The position numbers were made by a program, and so were the translations under genes. From Rhizobium lentis (GTDB lineage Bacteria; Pseudomonadota; Alphaproteobacteria; Rhizobiales; Rhizobiaceae): a DNA stretch of 64,000 bases. Shown piece after piece: positions 16,811 to 26,200 of this stretch. How positions within the stretch are numbered: position 1 is the first letter of the stretch; each line of letters opens with the position of its first letter. The notes under the pieces were generated by a model. That model saw only the letters and a list, made by a program, of their open reading frames with translations. It was not told where the DNA came from and did not search any database. The stretch covers positions 124,001 through 188,000 of the forward strand of contig NZ_CP071456.1 in NCBI RefSeq assembly GCF_017352135.1, written 5' to 3'.

Positions 16811-17485
16811 ATGCGCGTATTGCTGATTGAAGACGAACCTCGGATGGCCGCGGCGCTGAGGGTCGCCCTGACGAAACACGACATGGTGATCGACCACGTC
16901 TCGACGCTATGCGACGCCGAGCTGGTAATCGGCGACGGTGCTTATGACGCCCTTCTCCTGGATCGACAGCTGCCCGATGGCGATGGCCTGGATCTCGTCC
17001 CGAAAATCCGCAGGAGGGGGCTGACCCTGCCGATCATCGTCATTACTGCAAAGGGGGAAGTCCCGGACAGGATCACTGGGCTTGAAACCGGCGCGGACGA
17101 CTATCTCGCCAAGCCTTTCGTCTTCGACGAGCTCCTGGCGCGGCTGCGCGCCGTCATGCGCCGGTCGGAGACCCTGCGTCCGGCACTGATTTCGATCGGC
17201 CGGCTCTCCTTCGACCCGACCTATTGCGACGTCAGCGTTTCCGGCAAGCGGCTGGATATCCCGCGCCGGGAGGCGCTGGTGCTGGAATGCCTCGTACGCC
17301 GGGCCGGGCGCATGGTGCCGCGGCCAACCCTGATGGAAGCAGTTTTCGGCTTCGACGACGAGATCCAGTCCAACGCACTCGATTCCCACATATCGCGACT
17401 GCGGCGCAAACTGGCTGCGTCGGAGGCGGGCGTGGTCATAAACGTCATCAGGGGTGTCGGTTACCTGCTGCGTGAAGCGCCATGA
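16811..17485 (+). CDS. OmpR/PhoB-family response regulator
   Basis: Two-component response regulator of 224 residues. The receiver domain (1-115) has the acidic pair E7-D8-E9, the phospho-acceptor Asp51 (LLLDRQLPDGDG), the conserved Thr in IVITAKG and the Lys in DYLAKPFVFDELLARLRA. The C-terminal winged-helix DNA-binding domain (about 125-222) includes RREALVLECLVRRAG and the end LDSHISRLRRKL. ATG at 16811 starts exactly at the receiver domain. The gene overlaps the histidine kinase by four bases (ATGA), so the two are cotranslated partners. The target genes are not evident; the adjacent PmtA-like gene is a candidate. Confidence 0.95.
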   Translation: MRVLLIEDEPRMAAALRVALTKHDMVIDHVSTLCDAELVIGDGAYDALLLDRQLPDGDGLDLVPKIRRRGLTLPIIVITAKGEVPDRITGLETGADDYLAKPFVFDELLARLRAVMRRSETLRPALISIGRLSFDPTYCDVSVSGKRLDIPRREALVLECLVRRAGRMVPRPTLMEAVFGFDDEIQSNALDSHISRLRRKLAASEAGVVINVIRGVGYLLREAP

Positions 17486-18819
17486 ACAAAGCCTGCTCCT
17501 ATTCACTGCGTAAGCGTCTGTTCTGGCGACTTCTGGCGGTGCAGTCGGTCGTCCTGATCCTGGTCGTCATCCTACTGATCTCGGTGGGAAAGATATTCTA
17601 TTTCAGATCCACCGAGGGCACGATCGAAATTCTGCGCCGAGCCGTCTTCCGTCAGCCTTCGGGAGAACTGAGCCTAAGGGAGACGGAGGACCTGCGGCAG
17701 CTTCGAAAGGACGCGCCCGATCTCTGGTTCACCATTCGGGACAGGCAGGGACATAGCTTGAACGAGGGCCAGGTTCCGGAAGGATATGCCGACGTCGGCA
17801 ATAGGCTCGATCATATCGGTGAGGCCGAGTTCGGCTGGAATCTCAGCGATCACGCCCCTCCAGCCGCGCGGATGAAATGGATCGCCATGGATTGGGCAGA
17901 GGTGCAGTTCCTGACCGGCACCGACGGTCCTATTCCCCTTACATCCATCCTGTTCGGCGCCTCACTCGTCGTTGCAAAACTGGTCATTCCGATCGTTGCC
18001 GTGATGGCGTTGGGCGCGTTGATCGCGACGCCGATCGTGGTGAGAAGATCTCTGATCGGCATCAACCGTGCCGCGCTCGAAGCCGATATGATCGATGTCG
18101 GCCAGCGCGGCGGCCGGCTTTCGGCAGACGAAATTCCAGACGAGATCGCACCTCTGGTGCGCGCCGTAAACCGCGCGCTTGGCCGCCTCGACGAGGGTTA
18201 TGAGCGGCAGGAGCGGTTTCTGACCGACGCCGCCCATGAATTGCGCACGCCGATCGCAATTCTGAACACCAGACTTGGATCCCTGCCGCACGGTCCGGTC
18301 AAGACCGACCTGCTCGAAGATGCCGCCAGGCTTGCCATACTCACCGAACAGATGCTCGATCTTCAGCGACTGAAACAGGGCAAGATCCAATTTACCAAAG
18401 TCGATCTTGGGCAACTGGCACGGAAGGTGATCATCGAAATGGCGCCGCTCGCCTTTGCCGCCGGTTATACGGTGCAGTTCGATGTCGACCGCGCCGGGGA
18501 GATCGAGGGCGACCCGCTGGCGCTGCAGCGCGCTCTGATGAATATCCTGCAAAACGCGATCAATCACGGCGGCAGGAAAGGCATCATCTCGCTGACCGCC
18601 GGCCGCAACTGGATCGAGGTCAGCGACGAGGGGCCAGGCATTCCCGCCGATTTGCAGGAGCGCATATTCGAGCCATTCTTCAAGCGCCATCACGACGGAC
18701 TCGGCGCCGGCCTAGGCCTCAACCTGGTTCGCGATATCATGTACATGCACCGTGGCGAGGTAACGATCGGCAACCGCAATCCCGGCGCGGTCTGCCGCCT
18801 GAGTTTCCCCTCGGGATAA
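17482..18819 (+). CDS. Sensor histidine kinase of the OmpR-type two-component system
   Basis: Membrane sensor kinase of 445 residues. A first transmembrane helix (about 13-37) and a second (about 153-180) bracket a short periplasmic sensor of about 115 residues. A HAMP-like linker is followed by the dimerisation and phosphoacceptor domain with His252 in DAAHELRTPIAIL. The ATP-binding domain has the N-box NILQNAINHGG, the G1 box DEGPGIP, the F-box EPFFKRH and the G2 box GAGLGLNLV. The start overlaps the response-regulator stop by four bases. The signal is unknown. The sensor region contains no recognisable fold by eye. Confidence 0.94.
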   Translation: MNKACSYSLRKRLFWRLLAVQSVVLILVVILLISVGKIFYFRSTEGTIEILRRAVFRQPSGELSLRETEDLRQLRKDAPDLWFTIRDRQGHSLNEGQVPEGYADVGNRLDHIGEAEFGWNLSDHAPPAARMKWIAMDWAEVQFLTGTDGPIPLTSILFGASLVVAKLVIPIVAVMALGALIATPIVVRRSLIGINRAALEADMIDVGQRGGRLSADEIPDEIAPLVRAVNRALGRLDEGYERQERFLTDAAHELRTPIAILNTRLGSLPHGPVKTDLLEDAARLAILTEQMLDLQRLKQGKIQFTKVDLGQLARKVIIEMAPLAFAAGYTVQFDVDRAGEIEGDPLALQRALMNILQNAINHGGRKGIISLTAGRNWIEVSDEGPGIPADLQERIFEPFFKRHHDGLGAGLGLNLVRDIMYMHRGEVTIGNRNPGAVCRLSFPSG

Positions 18820-18867
18820 GCTGCATGCCCGATGGATTAAGCTGCGTCTCCGTGACATATGAGTTGA

Positions 18868-19848
18868 ATGAGCGTGCACAGAGATTCGCAACTCGACATG
18901 TTTGCCAAGGCAGCGCCCGCAATTGCCGAAGCACGTAGTCTGTCGCGCCGGCGGCCGTCACCGCCTGCAGCCCGCTCCGATGAAGACATGGCGCGCGCGC
19001 TTGAAGAGAGCGGCAACTATCGCATCCTGAGGAAACTCGCAGCGCGGCCGGTCGCCGCAGCGCGACAGCCGGGCTTTCCGCGGCTCGGCGTCGTCCTCGA
19101 TACCGAGACGACGGGTCTCAACCACCGCAGCGACGAAATCATCGAAATCGGCGCCGTCGCCTTCACTTTCGACGATACCGGTGCGATCGGCGATGTCGTC
19201 GGCATCTATGGCGGCCTGCAGCAGCCGTCCCGGCCGATCCCAGCCGACATCACCAAGCTGACCGGGATTACCGACGGCATGGTCGAAGGTCAGGTCATCG
19301 ACATCAGATCGCTGAGCGCCCTGATCGAACCGGCAGACCTGATTATTGCCCATAATGCCGGTTTCGACCGGCCGTTCTGCGAAGCATTCTCGCCCCTCTT
19401 CGCCGGTAAGGCCTGGGCGTGCTCGGTCTCGGAGATCGACTGGAGCGCCCGCGGCTTTGAGGGCACGAAGCTCGGCTATCTCGTCGGCCAGGCCGGTTAC
19501 TTCCATGAGGGGCATCGTGCGGTAGACGATTGCCATGCGTTGCTGGAGATCCTCGATCGCCAACACGGCCACGGAGACAGCGCCTTCGCCGAGCTCTACC
19601 GCGCCAGCCAGCGCAGCCGTATCCGCATCTTTGCCGAACATAGCCCATTCGAGATGAAGGATCATCTGAAGGCGAGAGGCTACCGCTGGTCGGACGGAAG
19701 CGACGGCCGGCTGAAGTCCTGGTGGATCGAAGTCGGCGAAGAGGATCTCGGCGACGAGCTTTCCTATCTGAGGTCGGAAATCTACCGGTGGAAGGAGGCG
19801 GATCCGCCGATCGTCCGGCTGACCGCCTTCGATCGCTTCAAACTCTGA
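18868..19848 (+). CDS. DEDDh 3'-5' exonuclease (DnaQ/epsilon-like)
   Basis: Predicted 3'-5' exonuclease of 326 residues. The core (about 72-235) has Exo I VVLDTETTGL (Asp78, Glu80), Exo II in IIAHNAGFDRPFCEAF and Exo III HRAVDDCHALLEIL, placing it in the DEDDh class with DNA polymerase III epsilon. A C-terminal region of about 90 residues (FEMKDHLKARGYRWSDG, WWIEV) is additional to epsilon and seems conserved in related stand-alone proteins. Near the N-terminus the pentapeptide QLDMF (residues 8-12) matches the sliding-clamp binding consensus QLxLF closely. The gene follows the kinase gene by 48 bases on the same strand but is functionally unrelated. It may be a repair or proofreading accessory nuclease. 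Confidence 0.88.
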   Translation: MSVHRDSQLDMFAKAAPAIAEARSLSRRRPSPPAARSDEDMARALEESGNYRILRKLAARPVAAARQPGFPRLGVVLDTETTGLNHRSDEIIEIGAVAFTFDDTGAIGDVVGIYGGLQQPSRPIPADITKLTGITDGMVEGQVIDIRSLSALIEPADLIIAHNAGFDRPFCEAFSPLFAGKAWACSVSEIDWSARGFEGTKLGYLVGQAGYFHEGHRAVDDCHALLEILDRQHGHGDSAFAELYRASQRSRIRIFAEHSPFEMKDHLKARGYRWSDGSDGRLKSWWIEVGEEDLGDELSYLRSEIYRWKEADPPIVRLTAFDRFKL

Positions 19849-20017
19849 CCGCGAAGCGGTTCGGACACCCTAGCAACCCATGCAGATTTCGCATAGGTGC
19901 ACTGATGCATTGGCGCTGCAACATCCGAAGGTCCCGTATTATATACAGCTCATCGAAGCGAACGAAGCGCCAAGGACTGGCAGCTAGGCTTCGAAAGCCC
20001 ACGGAAAGGGGATCATC

Positions 20018-20164
20018 ATGAACGTAGCACGCTCTTTCAACAATTGGCGCAAGTACCGTCAGACGGTCGCTGAACTGGGCCGTATGTCCAATCGCGAACT
20101 TGATGACCTCGGCATCGGCCGCGGCGACATTGGCAACGTAGCGCGCGCCGCCATCGCCCGCTAA
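20018..20164 (+). CDS. DUF1127 small arginine-rich protein
   Basis: A 48-residue protein beginning MNVARSFNNWRKYRQTVAEL and containing the hallmark LDDLGIGRGDI. DUF1127 proteins of alphaproteobacteria are small, basic and stress-linked. In Rhodobacter one (CcaF1) is reported as an RNA-binding protein encoded just upstream of CcsR small RNAs. Here a block of CCTCCTCCC hairpins also follows, 183 bases downstream. The ATG has the ribosome site gaaaggggatcatc. An AT-rich TATTAT at 19937-19942 may be the -10 element. The role is inferred from this shared arrangement. Confidence 0.88.
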   Translation: MNVARSFNNWRKYRQTVAELGRMSNRELDDLGIGRGDIGNVARAAIAR

Positions 20165-20339
20165 CGGCCCACGCAGACACTATTTTTCGAGACTTGCCCA
20201 GCGCCTGCTTCCTCCCGAGCGGGCGCTTTGCTTTTGCGCATGCCGGCCGGAAGAGAGTCGCCCGCTTTTCGCATAACGCATAGCTGCCCTGCAAAGAAAT
20301 GCCTATCAACTGAGCAGAAAATAAGTATGATTATATCAA
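20165..20339. other. Spacer between DUF1127 gene and the sRNA hairpins
   Basis: No open frame with gene-like composition is present. The last 40 bases are AT-rich, and TATGAT at 20326-20331 is a possible -10 element for a separate sRNA promoter. Alternatively the RNA is processed from a DUF1127 read-through transcript. No clear terminator separates the gene from the hairpins. Confidence 0.4.
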
Positions 20340-20413
20340 TCGAAGCGATGCACCTCCTCCCGCATCCCTTCGGTGGTGCAGGCGCCTCATCCTCCTCCCA
20401 GAGTCGCCTGTGG

Positions 20414-20453
20414 GAACGACAGCACTCCTCCTCCCAGCTGTCGTTCGGTTTTT
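20414..20453 (+). terminator. Internal rho-independent terminator with CCUCCUCCC loop
   Basis: Perfect ten-base stem GAACGACAGC/GCTGTCGTTC with a 13-base loop is followed by GG and five T. It can end a first sRNA of about 110 nucleotides carrying three anti-Shine-Dalgarno loops. Confidence 0.8.
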
Positions 20454-20456
20454 CCG

Positions 20457-20493
20457 AAAGCCTGCCGCACCTCCTCCCGCGGCAGGCTTTTTT
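20457..20493 (+). terminator. Distal rho-independent terminator with CCUCCUCCC loop
   Basis: Stem AAAGCCTGCCGC/GCGGCAGGCTTT encloses a ten-base loop containing CCTCCTCCC and runs into six T at 20488-20493. It would end read-through transcripts of the sRNA locus before kduI. Confidence 0.85.
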
Positions 20494-20756
20494 CGTTTTG
20501 GCGACGGAAATACCCGAGCGCGCCTGGAACGGCCGCTTGGAAATGGCGCCATCGTCTTCCGGCAGGTTTCTCCGCCCGACGCCAATTTGTTTTGGTGCTC
20601 TCGCGGCATTGCGTCGCCTCAAGCGAGACCGGACAAAGCTGTTGACACCAAACTTGTCGTACAACTATCTAACCGGACGGATACCGCCGCATCGGAAAAC
20701 GCCCGACGAACCGCGAGCGACAACGTTGACGACAACGAAGCTGAAGGAAAATTGAC

Positions 20757-21593
20757 ATGCAGATCGACGTGAGGCACGCCTCCCATCCCGAGGCCGTGCG
20801 CAATTTCGACACGGAGACGCTGCGGCGTCACTTTCTGGTGGAAACCATCTTTGAAGGCGGCGAGATCCGGCTCACCTATTCCCACTACGACCGCATGGTC
20901 ATTGGCGGCGCCACACCGCTTACCAGCGCGCTGACGCTGACGGCGCCGACGGCAATCGGCCAGGAAACCTTCCTCGCCGAGCGTGAACTCGGTGCGCTCA
21001 ACATCGGCGGCGCCGGCCGCATCTTTGTCGACGGCACAAGCTACGACCTCGCCAAGTATGATTGCCTCTATGCCGGCAAGGGTGCCAGGGACATTCGGTT
21101 CGAGAGCGCCGATGCCGCCAATCCGGCAAAATTCTATCTGGTCTCGACGCCGGCGCATCAGGCGCATCCGACCGTATTGCTCACCCGCGAAAAGGCTCGC
21201 CACCTGACGCCGGGCGAAGCCGCGACCGCCAACAAGCGGTCGATCTATCAGTTCATCCACCCTGATGTCTGCCAGTCCTGCCAGCTCACGCTGGGCTTCA
21301 CCATGATCGAGCCGGGCAGCGTGTGGAACACCATGCCGGCCCACACGCATGACCGCCGCATGGAAGCCTATCTCTATTTCGATCTCGAAGCCGAGCAGCG
21401 CGTCTTCCACTTCATGGGCGAGCCGCAGCAGACCCGCCATATGCTCGTCGCCAACGAACAGGCGGTCATCTCGCCGCCCTGGTCGATCCATTCCGGCGCC
21501 GGCACCAAGAACTACAGCTTCATCTGGGCGATGGCCGGCGACAATAAGAGCTTTACCGACATGGATCATATCGCCATCGCGGATCTGAGGTGA
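20757..21593 (+). CDS. kduI: 5-dehydro-4-deoxy-D-glucuronate isomerase KduI
   Basis: Isomerase of 278 residues that converts 5-keto-4-deoxyuronate, a product of pectin or other polyuronide breakdown, to 2,5-diketo-3-deoxygluconate. The full length matches KduI. Diagnostic stretches are the start MQIDVRHASHPEAVRNFDTE, RRHFLVETIFEGG, SHYDRMVIGGATP and the metal-site region THDRRMEAYLYFDLE in the cupin fold. The ATG follows gaaggaaaattgac. The stop overlaps the kduD GTG start, so the two are coupled. No pectate lyase is in the window, so the uronates presumably come from outside or from other loci. Confidence 0.96.
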   Translation: MQIDVRHASHPEAVRNFDTETLRRHFLVETIFEGGEIRLTYSHYDRMVIGGATPLTSALTLTAPTAIGQETFLAERELGALNIGGAGRIFVDGTSYDLAKYDCLYAGKGARDIRFESADAANPAKFYLVSTPAHQAHPTVLLTREKARHLTPGEAATANKRSIYQFIHPDVCQSCQLTLGFTMIEPGSVWNTMPAHTHDRRMEAYLYFDLEAEQRVFHFMGEPQQTRHMLVANEQAVISPPWSIHSGAGTKNYSFIWAMAGDNKSFTDMDHIAIADLR

Positions 21594-22354
21594 GCACCGT
21601 GGCAAATCCCTTCGACCTTTCCGGCAGGACCGCCGTCGTCACCGGTGCCAATACCGGGATCGGCCAGGCCATCGCGGCCGCCCTGGCCAAGGCCGGTGCG
21701 TCGATCGTTGCCGTCGGCCGCTCCTCGATGGACGAAACCGAGGCGCTCGTGAAGCAGGCGGGAAGCCGCTTCCACGTCATCAAGGCTGATCTCGGCACCA
21801 TCGAGCCAGTCAAGGGGATCGTCGCCGATACCATAGAGACCTTCGGCGGCCTCGACATTCTCGTCAACAATGCCGGCATCATCCGCCGTGCCGATGCGCT
21901 CGACTTCACGGAAGAAGATTGGGACGCCGTGATCGACGTCAACCTGAAGACGGCCTTCTTCCTGTCGCAGGCGGCCGGCCGCCACATGGTCGACAAGGGC
22001 AGGGGCAAGATCATCAACATCGCCTCGCTGCTCTCCTTCCAGGGCGGCATCCGCATCCCGTCCTATACCGCCTCGAAAAGCGGGCTTGCCGGACTCACCA
22101 AGCTGCTCGCCTGCGAATGGGCCGGCAAGGGCGTCAACGTCAATGCCATCGCGCCGGGTTATTTCGTCACCAACAACACGACGGCGCTGCGCGAGGATCC
22201 GGACCGCAACGCCGCCATCCTCGCCCGTATTCCGGCGGGGCGCTGGGGAACGCCGGCCGAACTTGGAGGTGCGGCCGTGTTTCTGGCGTCGCCTGCATCC
22301 GATTACGTGCACGGAACGGTGCTGCCCGTCGATGGCGGTTGGCTGGCGCGGTGA
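21590..22354 (+). CDS. kduD: 2-dehydro-3-deoxy-D-gluconate 5-dehydrogenase KduD
   Basis: SDR-family dehydrogenase of 254 residues acting after KduI to form 2-keto-3-deoxygluconate. The cofactor motif TGANTGIG is at residues 18-25, NNAG at 93-96, and the catalytic Tyr159 and Lys163 (YTASK). The GTG start at 21590 overlaps the kduI stop (GTGA). The product ends VLPVDGGWLAR, as in known KduD proteins. With kduI it forms a two-gene pathway segment, followed by its likely regulator. Confidence 0.93.
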   Translation: MSTVANPFDLSGRTAVVTGANTGIGQAIAAALAKAGASIVAVGRSSMDETEALVKQAGSRFHVIKADLGTIEPVKGIVADTIETFGGLDILVNNAGIIRRADALDFTEEDWDAVIDVNLKTAFFLSQAAGRHMVDKGRGKIINIASLLSFQGGIRIPSYTASKSGLAGLTKLLACEWAGKGVNVNAIAPGYFVTNNTTALREDPDRNAAILARIPAGRWGTPAELGGAAVFLASPASDYVHGTVLPVDGGWLAR

Positions 22355-22484
22355 TCCGCCGCGCCGCCTGACCGGGCACGTGGCCGTCGTCGCTCATCGT
22401 CGTTTTTGCCTTTCCGGCCGGCATGCGCTAGCAACAGGAGAACAGCCGGCGCAGCCGCCTCGACACGCAGGACTTCGACACGGG

Positions 22485-23231
22485 ATGACGGACAAGGACA
22501 AGGCGGTCTTCAATACCGGCCGGAAGCCGCAGAACCTGCGCAGCGGCCTTGCCGATACGTTGATGGCACAGATCGAATCCGGCGATCTCAAGCCCGGTCA
22601 GCGGCTGCCGACCGAACAGGCGATCATGGCGGCAACCGGTGTCAGCCGGACGATCGTGCGCGAGGCGCTCGCCACCCTGCGCGCCAAAGGGCTGATTACC
22701 ACGCGGCAAGGTCTTGGCGCTTTCGTCACGAATGATCCCAACCCGAGATCCTTCTCCATCATTCCCAACGACCTGCAGTCGATCGACGAGGTTCTGCGCG
22801 TGCTGGAACTGCGCATGGGGATCGAATATGAAGCCGCCGGTCTTGCCGCGCTGCGGCGCACGCCTGAAGATATCGAGCGCATGCAGGATCGCCTCGATGC
22901 CCTGGACAGGGCGCTCGAGGGCGGCGGATACGGGGCGCAGGAGGATTATGCCTTCCACAGATCCATCCTGGTCGCCACGCAGAATTCCTATTACAGCCGC
23001 CTCTTCGACACGTTCGGCGACATCATGGTACCGAGGCAATGGGCGCGCCTCGACCAGATGACGGCAGCCGAGCGCAAGCGCCATGCGGCGCGCATGCGCA
23101 GGGAACACCACGCCATATTCGCGGCGATCCGCGACGGAGAGGAGGCGGCCGCGCGCCGCGCCATCCGGACCCACCTGTCGAAAAGCAGCGCGCGCTTCGA
23201 AGAACTGCGTGATGTGACCAACGCGCGTTGA
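22485..23231 (+). CDS. GntR-family (FadR-type) transcriptional regulator
   Basis: Regulator of 248 residues. The N-terminal winged helix-turn-helix (about 15-80) reads LADTLMAQIESGDLKPGQRL, then GVSRTIVREALATLRAKGLI. The C-terminal all-helical FCD ligand domain (about 95-240) has VLRVLELRMGIEYEAAGLAA and a metal-site-like HRSILVATQN. The frame is open back to 22086 across kduD, but homology starts at ATG 22485. Lying 130 bases after kduD on the same strand, it probably represses the kdu genes in response to a uronate or KDG. It ends four bases before the convergent GH94 stop. Confidence 0.9.
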   Translation: MTDKDKAVFNTGRKPQNLRSGLADTLMAQIESGDLKPGQRLPTEQAIMAATGVSRTIVREALATLRAKGLITTRQGLGAFVTNDPNPRSFSIIPNDLQSIDEVLRVLELRMGIEYEAAGLAALRRTPEDIERMQDRLDALDRALEGGGYGAQEDYAFHRSILVATQNSYYSRLFDTFGDIMVPRQWARLDQMTAAERKRHAARMRREHHAIFAAIRDGEEAAARRAIRTHLSKSSARFEELRDVTNAR

Positions 23232-23235
23232 ACGT

Positions 23236-26200
23236 TCACATCTTCGGTTTCGGCTTCATCAACCGCTGCCAAGCGGCGTGATCCGTCTGCAATTCGACGG
23301 CGGCGTGCGCCGCAGGCAGAAGCGGTTTGGGCCTTCGCCGGCCGAAGCGCCGTTTGAAGCCCAGGATATTTTCGACGAAGCTCCTGGTGTAGAGGCCAGG
23401 TCCGCTCGAATAGATGCGCCATCCGCCGTCGACGGCGACCTTTCCGGTCTTGGTACGCGCCCATTGCGCCGCCGCCTGATAGCGATCATGGAAAGCCGCG
23501 TCGCTGCTGCTGAAATAGCTATTGCGCTGGCGCAGTGAAGCATGCGGCAAGGCTGTCGTGACGGCGATCGGATTGACGACGGAGATTGCCTTCCAGAGTT
23601 CCTCGGCCTGGCCCTCCAGGGCGAGCGTTTCGCAATAGCGCAGATGCGCATGCACATACATCAGCCCGATCTCCCGGCCGAAGAAGGAGGCGGATTCGGC
23701 CCGGCGAAACAGGGTTTCGAGCCCGCCGGCATAGGTCGCGGGCTTTTCCATCAGCCGCACGCCATCGGGGAAGAGCAGATGCTCTTCGATCAGCCGCATG
23801 TGGTCCCGTCTCTGCGCCGGCGTGAACAGGCGACCGAGCATGGCCTGCGTCATCGAGATCAGCGAGAAGGAGAGGCCAGTGCGTTTGTCACTCGGATGCA
23901 GCAGCAATTCGACGCCGTCATGGGCGGGATCGAAGATACCATAGCCGGCGACGACGCCGTCACGCACGAGATGGCGGTTGAAATCCCGGCGCATCGCCGT
24001 TGCGATCTTCCTCAGAGCCTTGGCCCTGTCGCTATGGCCGCGACGGCGCAGGATGGCGGAATAACGGACGATCTGTTCATAGAGCAGCGCGACGGTCCAG
24101 CTGCTGACCATCCAGTCGCGCAGATGCGGATCGGCCGGCTGCAGGGAATCGTTCCAGTCTCCCTCGCCGTATCGGATCAGATGTGTTCCCGGAATGAACT
24201 GTTCGCCGATGGTCTCGAGCAGCTTTTCGACATGAATGGCAATGGCGTCGGCATGGGGCGCCTTCTGCATGGTCTTTTCGTCACGCCAGGAAACCTTCTC
24301 GTCGAGGATGGCGAGATCCCCCGTCGCTTCGATATAGTCGCACAGCGCCTTCAGCGGCCAGATGATGACGTCGCCGTGACTGTCGCCCGCCCGGATGTTG
24401 GCATAGGGTTCCAGCATGAACCATTGCGCCCAGTCGCCTTTCTCCAGATATTGTTCGCTGAAGACGGTCTTCACCACCTCCCGGGCTTCGCGGTCGTGCT
24501 CGTAGGCGAGCAGGAATTCGATCGGTCCCTGGCAGGCGTCGCGCGTGCCCCAGGCGGCACCCGTATATTGTTCCAGGCCGTGCGGTACGCTCAGATGGAC
24601 GATGGCGTCATGCGCAAGCCAGGGCAGGAGCGTCGCCTGGGCGGCCAGATCGGGCGAAGCGCTGTCGATCCTCATGCCGCGCACGGCATGGCGCCAGAAT
24701 GTCAAAGCCGGCGCGAGCATGGCCTGATCGGAGAGGCCGGCTTCATACCGTTGCGCCAGCCGCTCGGCGGCATCGGCATCTGTCATCGAGCCGACGACGG
24801 CAAAGGAGAGCGCCCGCGTCGGCCGGGACCTGAGCGCGACGAAAGCGCCGTTGCGCGCAACGCCATCGGTATAGAGCAGTTCGTCGCCGCCGATTTCCTC
24901 GATGGCATCGGGCGTGGAACTGACCAGCCAATAGACGGCATCGGGATAACGCTCGCCCCAGAGCCAAGCCGGATCCGGCCGGAAGGAGATGCGTTTGCGC
25001 GCAGAATCGAATTCGATCTGCCCGCCGGCTTCATATTCGCGCTCGCCGAGCACGACATGGCCAAACACGAGGAAGCGGCACGGCTTTCCCTCGACGGAAA
25101 CACTCCACTGCATCGCCGCACCCTCGCCGGAAGCGACCGCGCTGACGAAGATCGAGCGCCCGGGGCACCGATAGATCCAACGGCAGTCACTCAGTCCCAT
25201 CTCGAAAGCCGACGGCACCGCCAGAAGCTGCCAGCCAGAGCCGAGATCGGCCATGATGCGCAGTCCACTGGCGCGCGTCAGATTGTAGGGATCGCGGGAG
25301 ACGGAAAAGAGCTTGTGAAAGGAGGTATTGCCGATCGTCAGCTGCGCCGCGAAAATCCCTTGCATCCAGCAGGTGGCGGCAAGCGTGGACTCATCGAGCA
25401 GCATGTTTTGACCGCTTCGCACGATCGCGCCATGGCGCCGCGCGACGATCAGCTCCTTGTCGCGCAGGACGACGTGGCGGTTGAGGACGCCGTCCGGCAC
25501 GAAAAACGAAAGAAGCTTTCCATGGGCGCGCTCGTCCAGGCTGCGCTCGGGATAGAGCTGCTGGATCGCCCTTTTATCCAGCGCCTCGGCTTCCAGCAGC
25601 GGAGCGTCCTGGAGAAGGCTGCGAACCGGCGGCGCGGTCTCCGGATCGGCGGCGACCTTGTCCGGAAGCTCGATCCCGTCGAGCCGCGAAAGGTCGGCGT
25701 CGGTTGAGGCCTCGGGATGATCGGCGGAAAACAGGGCAAAGAAGGTCGCCGTCGCGCCATCTGCCGGGACAGAGAACGACCTCGATTGAATGGCAGGGCA
25801 GGCTGTTTCCTGCTGTCGCCGTTCGTTCGGAAGATTCGTCCCGAAGGAGCCGACCAGAAGGTCGTCCTGGCGGTGCTGCGCGTGCGCCAACTGGATCGCA
25901 TCCGTGGCATAGGCGACCGCACCATCGAAGCAACCTTGCACGAGCCAGGGATTGCGGGCGCCCGACTGCTTGAGATTTTGCCGGTTCATGACAACGGGGC
26001 CGTATGTCCCATGATCGGCGATGTGGTGATCGACATATTGCGAAGCATAGGCTTCGCTGTTCATCAGGAAACCGCGATCGCCGAGACCGACATCCTGGAC
26101 GAGCACGAGATCGACCGGCAGCGTTCCCTTCTTCGGATGCCTGAGCGAGACGCGCCAGAACCAGGCCGTTTTGGAATCATGAAGCTCGAGGCGGACATTG

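Larger units (their letters stand above)
20340..20493 (+). ncRNA. CCUCCUCCC anti-Shine-Dalgarno sRNA locus (cuckoo/alpha-r14-like), four hairpins
   Basis: Four consecutive hairpins each display CCTCCTCCC in the loop, at 20353-20361, 20391-20399, 20427-20435 and 20470-20478. Stems are GATGC/GCATC (20347-20366), GGCG-CTC/GAG-CGCC (20381-20408), the perfect ten-base GAACGACAGC/GCTGTCGTTC (20414-20446) and the nine-base GCCTGCCGC/GCGGCAGGC (20460-20487). The last two are followed by T runs and act as terminators. The motif is complementary to Shine-Dalgarno sequences. Tandem CCUCCUCCC RNAs downstream of DUF1127 genes are known in Rhodobacter (CcsR1-4, cuckoo family), and the alpha-r14 sRNAs of rhizobia carry the same loops. 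Number and ends of transcripts are inferred. Confidence 0.85.

Noticed and set aside
20340..20493. CRISPR-like array of four repeats
   Set aside because: Only nine bases (CCTCCTCCC) repeat, with unequal spacing, and each copy is in a hairpin loop. It fits an sRNA, not a CRISPR array.
23542..25707. 721-residue open frame on the plus strand inside the GH94 gene
   Set aside because: It is an antisense shadow of the GC-rich GH94 gene. The sense frame carries clear GH94 motifs across its whole length, while this frame has no recognisable domain.
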